Below are positions 26,933 to 34,829 of a DNA stretch of 38,018 bases, piece by piece (the stretch's first letter is position 1; every line of letters begins with the position of its first letter). The DNA is from Alphaproteobacteria bacterium. GTDB taxonomy: Bacteria; Pseudomonadota; Alphaproteobacteria; UBA6615. Under the pieces are notes generated by a model, which saw only the letters and a list, made by a program, of their open reading frames with translations, did no database searches and was not told where the DNA came from. The translations under genes were made by a program, and so were the position numbers. The stretch covers positions 1 through 38,018 of the forward strand of contig JAJFIX010000042.1 in NCBI GenBank assembly GCA_021774575.1, read 5' to 3'.

Positions 26933-27988
26933 ATGATTTTCCGCCAGCTCTTCGACAATATTTCCTCGACCTATACCTATATACTGGCCAGTCGAATTGG
27001 CGGAGAGGCACTTATTATCGATTCCGTCCTGGAACGGGTTGATCGCTATATTCAGCTTTTCGATGAGCTCGATTTAAAACTCGTCAAAGCCATCGATACC
27101 CATGTCCATGCCGACCATATCACCGGTCTCGGCGCCCTGCGCGACCGGACAAATTGCATTACGGTGATGGGCGAACAATCGAGCGTCGATATTGTTTCGA
27201 TGCGGGTCAATGACGGCGACAAGATAGAGATTGAGGGGATCGATCTCACGGCGATCTACACCCCCGGACATACCTCTGATTCATACAGTTTTCTGTGCCA
27301 CGACCGGGTTTTCACCGGCGACACATTGTTCATTCGCGGCACCGGACGCACTGATTTCCAGCATGGCAGCGCCAAAGACCAATATAACTCGCTGTTTTCC
27401 AAACTCCTCACCCTGCCTGAAGAGACCCTAGTCTATCCAGGTCACGACTATAAAGGCGATACGGTAAGCACCATCGGTGAGGAGAAGGCCTTTAACCCAC
27501 GCCTGCAGGTGGGCTCGGAAGCCGAATATGTTGAGCTAATGAACAACCTCAACCTGCCCAACCCTAAATTGATGGACGTGGCGGTTCCGGCCAACCTGAA
27601 AATCGGCTTGTCCCAGGAAAATATTGCGGCGAAAGGTTGGGCGCTTAATTGCGGCCAGCTCAAGGGCCGGTTGGATGGCAGCTTGGATGATGATGGCATA
27701 TTGTTGATCGACCTGCGCGACGGCAATGAACGCGAGCAGCACGGTGTTATTGAAGGCTCGGTGCACGCCCCCTATCCCGATCTCGACAAAAACGTTCATG
27801 CGGGTGGGTTACTCCATGAACTCGCCAAAGGAAATGAGAAAAAGCTGGTCTTTTATTGCGCCTATGGCGAACGGTCGGCGATGGCGGTCCAGGCCGCCCA
27901 GGACGCGGGCCTGACCCGAGCCTGCCATCTCGAAGGCGGGATCAACGCCTGGCGGAAAGCCGATGGACCGCTGGTGCGCCCGGCGTAA
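26933..27988 (+). CDS. Persulfide dioxygenase-rhodanese fusion
   Basis: A 351-residue fusion. Residues 1-240 are an ETHE1-type metallo-beta-lactamase-fold persulfide dioxygenase: THVHADHITG (His57, His59, Asp61, His62), PGHTSDSYSF (His113), FTGDTLFIRGTGRTDFQHG (Asp130) and YPGHDYKGDTVS (His171). By comparison with ETHE1 the single iron is held by His57, His113 and Asp130. Residues 250-351 are a rhodanese domain with active-site loop CAYGERS (Cys309). The enzyme oxidises glutathione persulfide to sulfite and glutathione, and the rhodanese domain can shuttle sulfane sulfur to or from thiosulfate. It is divergent from soeABC, which would remove the sulfite. ATG 26933 has AGGA about 9 nt upstream. 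Confidence 0.92.
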   Translation: MIFRQLFDNISSTYTYILASRIGGEALIIDSVLERVDRYIQLFDELDLKLVKAIDTHVHADHITGLGALRDRTNCITVMGEQSSVDIVSMRVNDGDKIEIEGIDLTAIYTPGHTSDSYSFLCHDRVFTGDTLFIRGTGRTDFQHGSAKDQYNSLFSKLLTLPEETLVYPGHDYKGDTVSTIGEEKAFNPRLQVGSEAEYVELMNNLNLPNPKLMDVAVPANLKIGLSQENIAAKGWALNCGQLKGRLDGSLDDDGILLIDLRDGNEREQHGVIEGSVHAPYPDLDKNVHAGGLLHELAKGNEKKLVFYCAYGERSAMAVQAAQDAGLTRACHLEGGINAWRKADGPLVRPA

Positions 27989-28002
27989 CTCGGTAAAAAT
28001 TT

Positions 28003-29841
28003 ATGTCCGTATCCACACCGATCCGTCGGGATAAAAAAACCATCCTGACCGAAATTTTTGGTTTCGAGGAGTTTCGCCCGGGCCAAGAGGCGGTCGTCGA
28101 CACCATTTTGGATGGCCGCCATGTCCTTATGGTGATGCCGACCGGGGCGGGAAAATCGCTCTGTTTCCAAGTCCCCGCCCTGGTAATGGGCGGGCTGACA
28201 ATTGTCGTTTCACCCTTGGTCGCGCTGATGCAGGATCAAGTTGCCGCCCTCACCTTGGCCGGCGTTGCCGCAGGCAGTATTAATTCGTCGCGCCAGCGCG
28301 CCGAAAACATCGAGACTTGGCGTCGCGCCCAATCGGGGGAACTAAGACTGCTTTATATGGCGCCGGAAAGACTGATGACGGCGGCCATGCTGTCGGCATT
28401 AACTAAACTCGAAATCCGCATGTTTGCCGTCGATGAGGCCCATTGCATTTCCCAGTGGGGTCCGGCATTCCGCCCCGAATATGCCGATCTCGCCCAGCTT
28501 GCCGACCGCTTTCCCAAGGTACCGATCGCTGCCCTAACAGCCACCGCCGACGCGGCGACGCGCACCGATATTAAGAAACGGCTTTTTGGCGGCCGGGGCG
28601 AAATTTTTGTCCAGGGCTTTGACCGGCCAAACATCACTCTGGCCGTCGAGCCGAAAACCCAGTGGAAGCGCCAGCTCCTCGACTTTATTTCCGGGCACAT
28701 GGGCGAGTGCGGTATCGTCTATTGCCTGTCGCGCAAGAAAACCGAAGAGGCCGCCGAATTCTTGCAAGATAACGGCACCGCCGCCCTGCCCTATCACGCC
28801 GGCATGGACCAAGACCTCCGCCAGGCGAACCAGAATATTTTCATGACCCGCCCCGGCACGGTGATTGTCGCGACAATCGCCTTTGGCATGGGCATCGATA
28901 AATCCGATGTGCGGTTTGTCTTTCACACCGACATGCCCGGTGGTGTCGAAGCCTATTACCAAGAAATCGGGCGCGCCGGTCGCGATGGAAAGCCGGCACA
29001 GGCTCATATGCTATATGGCCTTGATGATATTCGCATGCGCCGCGTTTTCATCGAAAACGAAGACAGCGATAGCGACCGAAAACGCCGGGAGCATAAGCGC
29101 CTTGATGCGCTGATCGGCTATTGCGAAAGCCCGGAATGCCGTCGACAAACTTTGCTCGCCTATTTCGGCGACGTGACTGAGCCGTGCGGTAATTGCGACA
29201 TCTGCCTGAACCCAATGGAAAAGACCGACGGGTCCGATGATGGGCGAAAAATTATCGCGGCCGTCGAGCAAACCGGTCAGCGGTTTGGGGCGGTCCATAT
29301 CATCGACGTGCTGCGCGGTGCCGATACGGAAAAAATTCGCCAGTTCGGCCATGATCGGCTGACGCCTTATGGAACCGGTGCCGAACGCAAAAAACCCGAA
29401 TGGCAATCGTTGATCCGCCAGATGGTCGCGGCTGGTTTTCTCTCCCTCGACATTAATGGTTATGGGGGGCTCTCGATGACCGCAAAGGGCGACCGATTAT
29501 CATCTGGAGAAACTGATTTTTTCTTTCGCTCGGACTTAGTTTCTCGAAGCGCAAAAGCGTCAGAGCCGAAAAAACGCCGGGCCGGGACGGTCGCCACCGC
29601 CGATCTCAGTGAAAGGGCGGGCGATCTTCTGACCCGATTAAAGGAACTGCGGATGGAACTGGCGCGCCGCCAATCGGTGCCCGCCTATGTCATATTTCCC
29701 GATAAATCGCTGATTGAGATGGCGCAGAAAATGCCGGAAAACCGCACTGCATTCGCCGACATAAATGGCGTCGGTCAGGCAAAGCTCGATAAATTTGCCG
29801 ACATCTTCCTGGCCGCGATCAATGACGGGCGAGGGCGATAG
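28003..29841 (+). CDS. recQ: ATP-dependent DNA helicase RecQ
   Basis: A 612-residue 3'-5' DNA helicase used in recombination repair. Order: helicase domain with Walker A PTGAGKSLCFQVPAL, DEAH box at 144-147 in AVDEAHCISQWG, and VATIAFGMGIDKSDVRFV with QEIGRAGRDGKPA as motifs V and VI; RecQ zinc-binding region (CESPECRRQ ... CGNCDIC); winged-helix RQC domain; and a C-terminal HRDC domain (LKELRMELARRQSVPAYVIFPDKSL). Length matches E. coli RecQ (about 610). It begins 14 nt after the persulfide dioxygenase stop and may be read from the same promoter; a functional link is not implied. Confidence 0.96.
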   Translation: MSVSTPIRRDKKTILTEIFGFEEFRPGQEAVVDTILDGRHVLMVMPTGAGKSLCFQVPALVMGGLTIVVSPLVALMQDQVAALTLAGVAAGSINSSRQRAENIETWRRAQSGELRLLYMAPERLMTAAMLSALTKLEIRMFAVDEAHCISQWGPAFRPEYADLAQLADRFPKVPIAALTATADAATRTDIKKRLFGGRGEIFVQGFDRPNITLAVEPKTQWKRQLLDFISGHMGECGIVYCLSRKKTEEAAEFLQDNGTAALPYHAGMDQDLRQANQNIFMTRPGTVIVATIAFGMGIDKSDVRFVFHTDMPGGVEAYYQEIGRAGRDGKPAQAHMLYGLDDIRMRRVFIENEDSDSDRKRREHKRLDALIGYCESPECRRQTLLAYFGDVTEPCGNCDICLNPMEKTDGSDDGRKIIAAVEQTGQRFGAVHIIDVLRGADTEKIRQFGHDRLTPYGTGAERKKPEWQSLIRQMVAAGFLSLDINGYGGLSMTAKGDRLSSGETDFFFRSDLVSRSAKASEPKKRRAGTVATADLSERAGDLLTRLKELRMELARRQSVPAYVIFPDKSLIEMAQKMPENRTAFADINGVGQAKLDKFADIFLAAINDGRGR

Positions 29842-29880
29842 GCTTTCGCCACACTCGAAAACCCGGTTAAGATAGTCGGT

Positions 29881-30705
29881 ATGAAACTTTTTTTGATTGC
29901 CGTCCTTACTTTATTTGCGCTGCCTGGGGAGCTAAACGCCCAAGCCTTCGACCGCATCCGTATCGGCAATGCCGACGGGTTTGGCTTTACCGATACCAGC
30001 GATTTGCAGCGACCCCTGCGCGACTTCGGGCCGGGGCCCGCTGACACCGACGGTGACGGTTTGCTGGAACCTACCGAGTTTCTGCCCGACCTTAATGGCG
30101 ACGGTGCGGTCTGGTATTTTCTTGGGCTCGACGCCTTTGATAATCGGGACGAGGCGGTGCGCGCCAACCGGCAAGCAGACTGTATCGGCTGCCTCTCTAT
30201 TGCCGCCAAGACTCAAGGATCGGCCTGGACAAACCTAGCCTTAACCCCCAACTCGCCGGCCCGTGACTGGCCCGACATCAACGGGCCCAACATCCCCAAC
30301 AGCCCCACATTCGTTTTCGACTTCACCGTCGCCCGTGACGCGATTGTCGAAGGCAGCAACATATTTTTCAATTTGGTTGCCGCCGATTTTGATTTTGAAG
30401 TCGCCCAGGTGCAGGTGCGTTTTGCCAACGGCAATCGGCAGAGCTTTCTATTGCAAACCCCCGGTCAGGCGAATTTGGACGGCATGATCCAGAAAAGCAC
30501 CGCGACTTTTGCCTTCGATGATGTCTTTACCATCGACCAGGACGATAACTGGCACGGCTCGGTTACGATAACCGTCGCGACGTTTTTCGAGCCGTTTACC
30601 GCCGTTGACTATGCCGAGCTCTCCACCTTTGCCGCCGTTGCACAAATCCCCATTGGCGGGCGGCACTATGCGGCGCACCTAGTCAGGTTACCAATATCGC
30701 TCTGA
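29881..30705 (+). CDS. Secreted protein with Asp-rich calcium-type loops, unknown function
   Basis: Not recognised. It has 274 residues with a clean signal peptide (MKLFLIAVLTLFALPGELNA, cleavage before QAFD). Near residues 54-78 are two EF-hand/dockerin-like loops, DTDGDGLLEPTEF and DLNGDGAVW, that could bind Ca2+. A pair of cysteines (CIGC, about residue 101) may form a disulfide or bind metal. The rest is beta-rich (FVFDFTVARDAIVEG, VQVRFANGNRQSFLL). It probably acts in the periplasm or outside the cell. Its 3' end overlaps the convergent glycerate kinase gene by 23 nt. Confidence 0.7.
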   Translation: MKLFLIAVLTLFALPGELNAQAFDRIRIGNADGFGFTDTSDLQRPLRDFGPGPADTDGDGLLEPTEFLPDLNGDGAVWYFLGLDAFDNRDEAVRANRQADCIGCLSIAAKTQGSAWTNLALTPNSPARDWPDINGPNIPNSPTFVFDFTVARDAIVEGSNIFFNLVAADFDFEVAQVQVRFANGNRQSFLLQTPGQANLDGMIQKSTATFAFDDVFTIDQDDNWHGSVTITVATFFEPFTAVDYAELSTFAAVAQIPIGGRHYAAHLVRLPISL

Positions 30706-31960
30706 AGTCATTGATATTGGTTCCCGTCGGGCCGGTTCGCACCAGCCCACCAGCCCGGTCAAAAAACGACAGGCTGTCATTGTTATCGAGATAGGCGGCC
30801 GCCGACATCCGGGCCGCACGGGCCCGCTTCATCGTCGCCGGCCCAAATACTGCCCCCGCATAATCAGATACACCGTCAATCCCGTCGGTATCGCAGGCAA
30901 GTCCATAGATCCCCGCCGGATCGTCGATCGCATCGGCGAGGGCGAGCAAATATTCGCTATTGCGCCCGCCTTGGCCGGTGCCGGTCACGGTGACCCCGGT
31001 CTCGCCACCCGACAATATGAGACAGGCCTTGCCCTCTGCTCGCGCTCGCCTCGCAAGCTGGGCATGGGCGCGGCCGAGGTCGCGCGCCTCACCTTGTAAT
31101 TCAGCGCCGAGATTGACCACGGTAAGCCCGTCATCGCGAGCCCGTTTTTCCGCCGCCCGAAGGCCCGACGCCCCATTGGCGATCATGGTAAAGCGTGTCG
31201 CGGCCAATCTCGGGTCGCCGGGTTTTGGGCTCTCATTGGCCGCGTCTTGCAAGGCTGCGGCAACCGCAGTTGGAATATCGATTTCATAGGCTGCCAGGAC
31301 CGCGCGCGCATCGGAAAGCGTCGATCCGTCACCGATCGTCGGGCCCGACCCAATGGAACCCGGATCGTCATTCGGCACATCCGATATGGCAAAACACTCA
31401 AGCCGGACGCCAGCCGCCGCGACGCCAAGCCGCCCCCCATTTATCCGCGACAGATGCTTTCGCACGATATTCATATCGCCTATCGGCGCGCCACTTTTAA
31501 GAAGGGCACGGGTCAATTTAGCGATGGCCTCCAGCCCCACCCCTTCAGGGGGCAAAGCCCAAAGCGTCGATGCGCCGCCCGACATCAAACAGACAACCAA
31601 GTCGCGCGGCGTTAATCCGGCAACAAGGTCGAGACTATGCCGGGCGGCGCGTTCGCTCTTCGAACTTGGAACCGGATGGGTTGCAAAAAACCGTTCAATT
31701 GCGCCCGAACCAAAAACATCGGTCCCCGCGGGGACCGTGACCGCACCGGTGGCGTCGGGGAAATGCGCTGCCGCGACCCGCGCCATTTCGTCGGCTGCCT
31801 TTCCGGCGCCGACGATGATCGTGCGACCGGCCGGTGGTTCGGGCAGATATGCCGGCAGACAATTTTCCGGCATCGCCGCATCGACGGCGCGGGCAAAAAA
31901 CGCCGCAAGGCGTTTGGTCTCCCCGTCGTTTCGGTCGGGCCCGCAAATTTCAATATCCAT
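30683..31960 (-). CDS. Glycerate 2-kinase (MOFRL family)
   Basis: A 425-residue enzyme of the GckA/TtuD glycerate kinase family, which phosphorylates D-glycerate to 2-phosphoglycerate in the serine cycle or in glyoxylate and tartrate breakdown. N-terminal domain: IVGAGKAADEMARVAAAHF, THPVPSSKSERAA, LMSGGASTLWALPPEG and MNIVRKHLSRINGGRLG. C-terminal MOFRL domain: ILSGGETGVTVTGTGQGGRN followed by SEYLLALA and CDTDGIDGVSDYAGAV. The length is usual. The MDR oxidoreductase gene ends 2 nt before this start, so the two form an operon. It could work with malate synthase in glyoxylate metabolism, but the genes are far apart. Confidence 0.9.
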   Translation of the reverse strand: MDIEICGPDRNDGETKRLAAFFARAVDAAMPENCLPAYLPEPPAGRTIIVGAGKAADEMARVAAAHFPDATGAVTVPAGTDVFGSGAIERFFATHPVPSSKSERAARHSLDLVAGLTPRDLVVCLMSGGASTLWALPPEGVGLEAIAKLTRALLKSGAPIGDMNIVRKHLSRINGGRLGVAAAGVRLECFAISDVPNDDPGSIGSGPTIGDGSTLSDARAVLAAYEIDIPTAVAAALQDAANESPKPGDPRLAATRFTMIANGASGLRAAEKRARDDGLTVVNLGAELQGEARDLGRAHAQLARRARAEGKACLILSGGETGVTVTGTGQGGRNSEYLLALADAIDDPAGIYGLACDTDGIDGVSDYAGAVFGPATMKRARAARMSAAAYLDNNDSLSFFDRAGGLVRTGPTGTNINDFRAILVT

Positions 31961-31962
31961 CG

Positions 31963-32946
31963 TTAACCGATATCGATCACCACGTTGCCGATATGTGATG
32001 CCGCCTCCACCATTTCATGCGCCGCAGCAATGTCGTTCAAGGCAAAGCGCGCCGCGATAATTGTTTCGAGCTTATCGGCCGCCAGCATCCCATTGAGATC
32101 GGCAACACCCGCCGCCTTATCGGTCGGATCAAGATCGTAGACGATGAACCATTTGAGGGTGGCGCCGCGCCGGATGAAGGCCATGCCCGGAACCTTGGCG
32201 TACATCTCATCGGTTCCATAAGTGACAACGGTGCCGCCCGGCGCAAGGATACGGTCATACAGCGGCGCGTTGGTGCTCAAATTAACCTCGAGAATGCGAT
32301 CGGCACCTTGACCGTCCGTCAGCCCTTGGATTTGCTCGGCGACATCGCCGTCACGATAATTGACCACCTCGTCGGCCCCGGCTGAACGGGCAATGCCCGC
32401 CTTTTCCGGCGAGCTCACCGTTGCAATAACCCGCGCTCCTTTATATTTGGCGACCTGTATCGCATGGTGACCAACCGCCCCAGCGCCACCGGCCACCAGC
32501 ACCGTCTGCCCCGCGACATCGCCATCGATAGTGACGGCCCGATGAGCGGTGAGAAACGGAATACCGAAACAGGCCGCCTCAGCGAGATCGGCGCCGTCAG
32601 GCAAGGCCACCGCATGAGCCGCCTCGAGCGCAATATAGCGCGCCGCCGTGCCGAAGGGCCGCTGCCATTGGCCATTATGAACCCAGACCGACTCGCCGAC
32701 CTGGCGCCCATCGACGCCACCACCGACCGCCTCAATCACCCCCGCCCCGTCACTCTGGGGGATAATCCGGGGAAATGGCATCCCGCCATCGCGCCCCCGC
32801 GTTCGCGCCTTCCAGTCCGATGGATTAACCCCCGAAGTGGCAAGCCGCACCAAAATTTCGCCGTCGCCCGGTGTCGGTGTCTCCACCTCGCCGACCTGCA
32901 AGACATCGCTGGCAGCCCCAAGGGCGTCATAATATGCGGCTTTCAT
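31963..32946 (-). CDS. Zinc-independent MDR oxidoreductase (NADPH:quinone reductase-like)
   Basis: A 327-residue medium-chain dehydrogenase/reductase resembling zeta-crystallin/QorA. It has the GroES-like N-terminal part (LVRLATSGVNPSDWKARTRG, PQSDGAGVIEAVG) and a Rossmann domain with VLVAGGAGAVGHHAIQVAKY and ATVSSPEKAGIARSAGADEV. The catalytic-zinc Cys/His pattern of alcohol dehydrogenases is absent, which fits the quinone reductase group. Members reduce quinones or enones with NADPH; the substrate is not identifiable. GGGAGAG lies just before ATG 32946. It is followed 2 nt later by the glycerate kinase gene. Confidence 0.88.
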   Translation of the reverse strand: MKAAYYDALGAASDVLQVGEVETPTPGDGEILVRLATSGVNPSDWKARTRGRDGGMPFPRIIPQSDGAGVIEAVGGGVDGRQVGESVWVHNGQWQRPFGTAARYIALEAAHAVALPDGADLAEAACFGIPFLTAHRAVTIDGDVAGQTVLVAGGAGAVGHHAIQVAKYKGARVIATVSSPEKAGIARSAGADEVVNYRDGDVAEQIQGLTDGQGADRILEVNLSTNAPLYDRILAPGGTVVTYGTDEMYAKVPGMAFIRRGATLKWFIVYDLDPTDKAAGVADLNGMLAADKLETIIAARFALNDIAAAHEMVEAASHIGNVVIDIG

Positions 32947-32950
32947 TTCA

Positions 32951-33434
32951 CTCTCCCAAATCGAATTTCTGCCCCTTCGAGCCTACTCCATAACCTATTG
33001 AGTTCGCCGGGTGTTTGCCATCGATACGGTTGCGGGGGCCCGATACCAACAATATCCGATGATCGTGGCGTCGGGGATTGGGATCAACAAACCGGCGCCC
33101 CTCGCCCTTTTTATAAAGGCACGGCACCGGACTTAATTCGGACCTACTACAGCCGAAAATCGCGATAACTACTATCGACTCCAACGCTATTTGTAAATTC
33201 TTCAAATCCGGTTGCGGATTGTTGCGGAGCTTCGAAGCGCGTGCCTACGGCACTTGAGGTTTCAGTCGCCGGACAATCCAGAAATCGGTTACGATGCCCT
33301 TGACTACCTCCAATGCGCAAGTGCGCCGGGCAGTTCTGGATGACACTGTCAGGTCCGGTCGCACACCGCGAGGATTGAAGGGTCGCGGTTGGGAAATAAT
33401 TTCCCTTGACGCGCTGCCACGGAAATTTGGGCCA
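32951..33434. other. Intergenic region between divergent MDR and hydroxylase-GH3 operons
   Basis: About 480 nt without a confident gene. On the minus strand an 85-codon ORF from TTG 33205 to 32948 begins MKNLQIALESIVVIAIFGC, loosely like a lipoprotein signal, but has only a TTG start, no good ribosome site and codon use unlike its neighbours; I give it little weight. A small hairpin GTGCC-TAC-GGCAC lies near 33240-33252. The segment 33294-33434 is open in frame with the hydroxylase and may be its N-terminal extension. The promoters for both flanking operons should be here, but no convincing -35/-10 pair was seen. Confidence 0.5.
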
Positions 33435-34829
33435 ATGCCAGACAAAGACCGACTTGCCACCATGGGTTCGTCTCCCCCTTCGCCCACTGGCATGAACGCA
33501 GAAACGAGCGGCGGGCGGGACGGCATGGCTCCCTACAAATCGGTACTAGCCTTATTAGCTTTTATTTTTGGGCTTCGCGTTGCCGGGCAGCTACTCGTCC
33601 TCTATTACGAAATACCGTTTCTGCCGGTGTTCGAGAGGCGGCATGGCGCAACGATGCCTTATGCGACTCTGCTGAGCGTCCAAGTCGCCATTTTTTTTAC
33701 TATGTTGATTGTAATATTCCGTCTTGCCGTAATTGGATATCGACCAATGGCCGGGATCGCGCTGAAATGGTTGGGTTCGATCTATTTCGCATCGATGACG
33801 ATCAGAATGATCATTGGCGTATCGGGGGTCAGCGAAACAAGCTGGTTTGACGGCGCCATACCGACCGCTTTCCACTTTGTTATTGCCGCCTACGTTACGA
33901 CCGTGGGCGTGGCGATTCATCGACCTTCAAGTCAGGCCGTTCCGGATACTCTCGCCCGCCGCGCCGTGCGCATCGGCGGCTATCCGGTAGTAATGATCGG
34001 TGGGTTTACCCTCTATGTTTGGCTGCTTCAGACAGGTTCCCCTTTTCTTTTTTCGTCTTATCTGAGCGTGCTTATTGGCGCAACAGCGGTTTTTTTACAT
34101 GAGTCGCTCTTACCCGCCCGCGAGGATTGGCGGCCGGTCCTAGACAATTTCATCCAAGACGGATTGTTTCTGGCTATTGTCCAAATCGCCCTGCCCGCGG
34201 TTATGAAAGTTTCGGCCCTCGCATTGATCGTCGGGTTGGCGGCGGGCGGTGCGGCCTCCTGGCAAGGCTACTGGCCCCATGGCGCGCCGATAGCCATACA
34301 AATAATACTTATGCTCGTAATCGCTGAATTCTTTCGCTATTGGATACACCGGGCGCTCCATATTTACCGGCCGTTGTGGCGACTGCATGCCGTTCACCAT
34401 GCCTCCGACAAGCTCTATTCGGTAAATGTCGGCCGCTTTCATCCGTTCGACAAATCGCTTCAATTTTTTGGGGATACTGTCCCCTTTTTATTTTTGGGCG
34501 TCGCACCGGAAGTATTCGCGGCCTACTTCGTATTTTATGCAATCAACGGTTTCTACCAGCATTCCAACGCGGATATCCGGCTTGGTCCGGTCAATTGGAT
34601 TGTCGCCGGTCCCGAATTACACCGCTGGCATCACTCCGACGTCTATTCCGAGGCGCAATCGAATTACGGTAACAACCTGATTATATGGGATGCGGCGTTC
34701 GGCACACGCTACCTACCGAAAGAGCACGGCGTGAACCGTGTCGGCATCGGCAACCCATTGTGGCCGGAGGGGTTTCTGGCCCAGATGACAGCCCCATTCA
34801 TTACCTCAACCGATAGCCCCGACAGATGA
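33435..34829 (+). CDS. Sterol desaturase/fatty acid hydroxylase superfamily membrane protein
   Basis: A membrane di-iron oxygenase-like protein. The N-terminal half has about six to seven hydrophobic helices with no clear function. The C-terminal half carries the histidine boxes of the fatty acid hydroxylase superfamily: HRALH (about 34347-34361), HAVHH (about 34386-34400), QHSN after GFYQ, and HRWHHS (34620-34637). Such enzymes use O2 to hydroxylate or desaturate sterols, fatty acyl chains or carotenoids. Start is uncertain: ATG 33435 has GGAA about 10 nt upstream; 33294, 33462, 33492 and 33525 are other in-frame ATGs, the last just before the first helix. Its stop overlaps the ATG of the GH3 gene by 4 nt, so the two are translationally coupled. 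Confidence 0.82.
   Translation: MPDKDRLATMGSSPPSPTGMNAETSGGRDGMAPYKSVLALLAFIFGLRVAGQLLVLYYEIPFLPVFERRHGATMPYATLLSVQVAIFFTMLIVIFRLAVIGYRPMAGIALKWLGSIYFASMTIRMIIGVSGVSETSWFDGAIPTAFHFVIAAYVTTVGVAIHRPSSQAVPDTLARRAVRIGGYPVVMIGGFTLYVWLLQTGSPFLFSSYLSVLIGATAVFLHESLLPAREDWRPVLDNFIQDGLFLAIVQIALPAVMKVSALALIVGLAAGGAASWQGYWPHGAPIAIQIILMLVIAEFFRYWIHRALHIYRPLWRLHAVHHASDKLYSVNVGRFHPFDKSLQFFGDTVPFLFLGVAPEVFAAYFVFYAINGFYQHSNADIRLGPVNWIVAGPELHRWHHSDVYSEAQSNYGNNLIIWDAAFGTRYLPKEHGVNRVGIGNPLWPEGFLAQMTAPFITSTDSPDR

Noticed and set aside
33041-33100. Possible tRNA-like T-arm on the minus strand near 33090
   Set aside because: No T-loop consensus and no matching acceptor or anticodon stems could be paired.
32948-33205. 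85-codon minus-strand ORF with a lipoprotein-like start, just before the MDR gene
   Set aside because: Only a TTG start, no clear ribosome site, unusual codon use and no recognisable domain; its end coincides with the MDR ribosome site.
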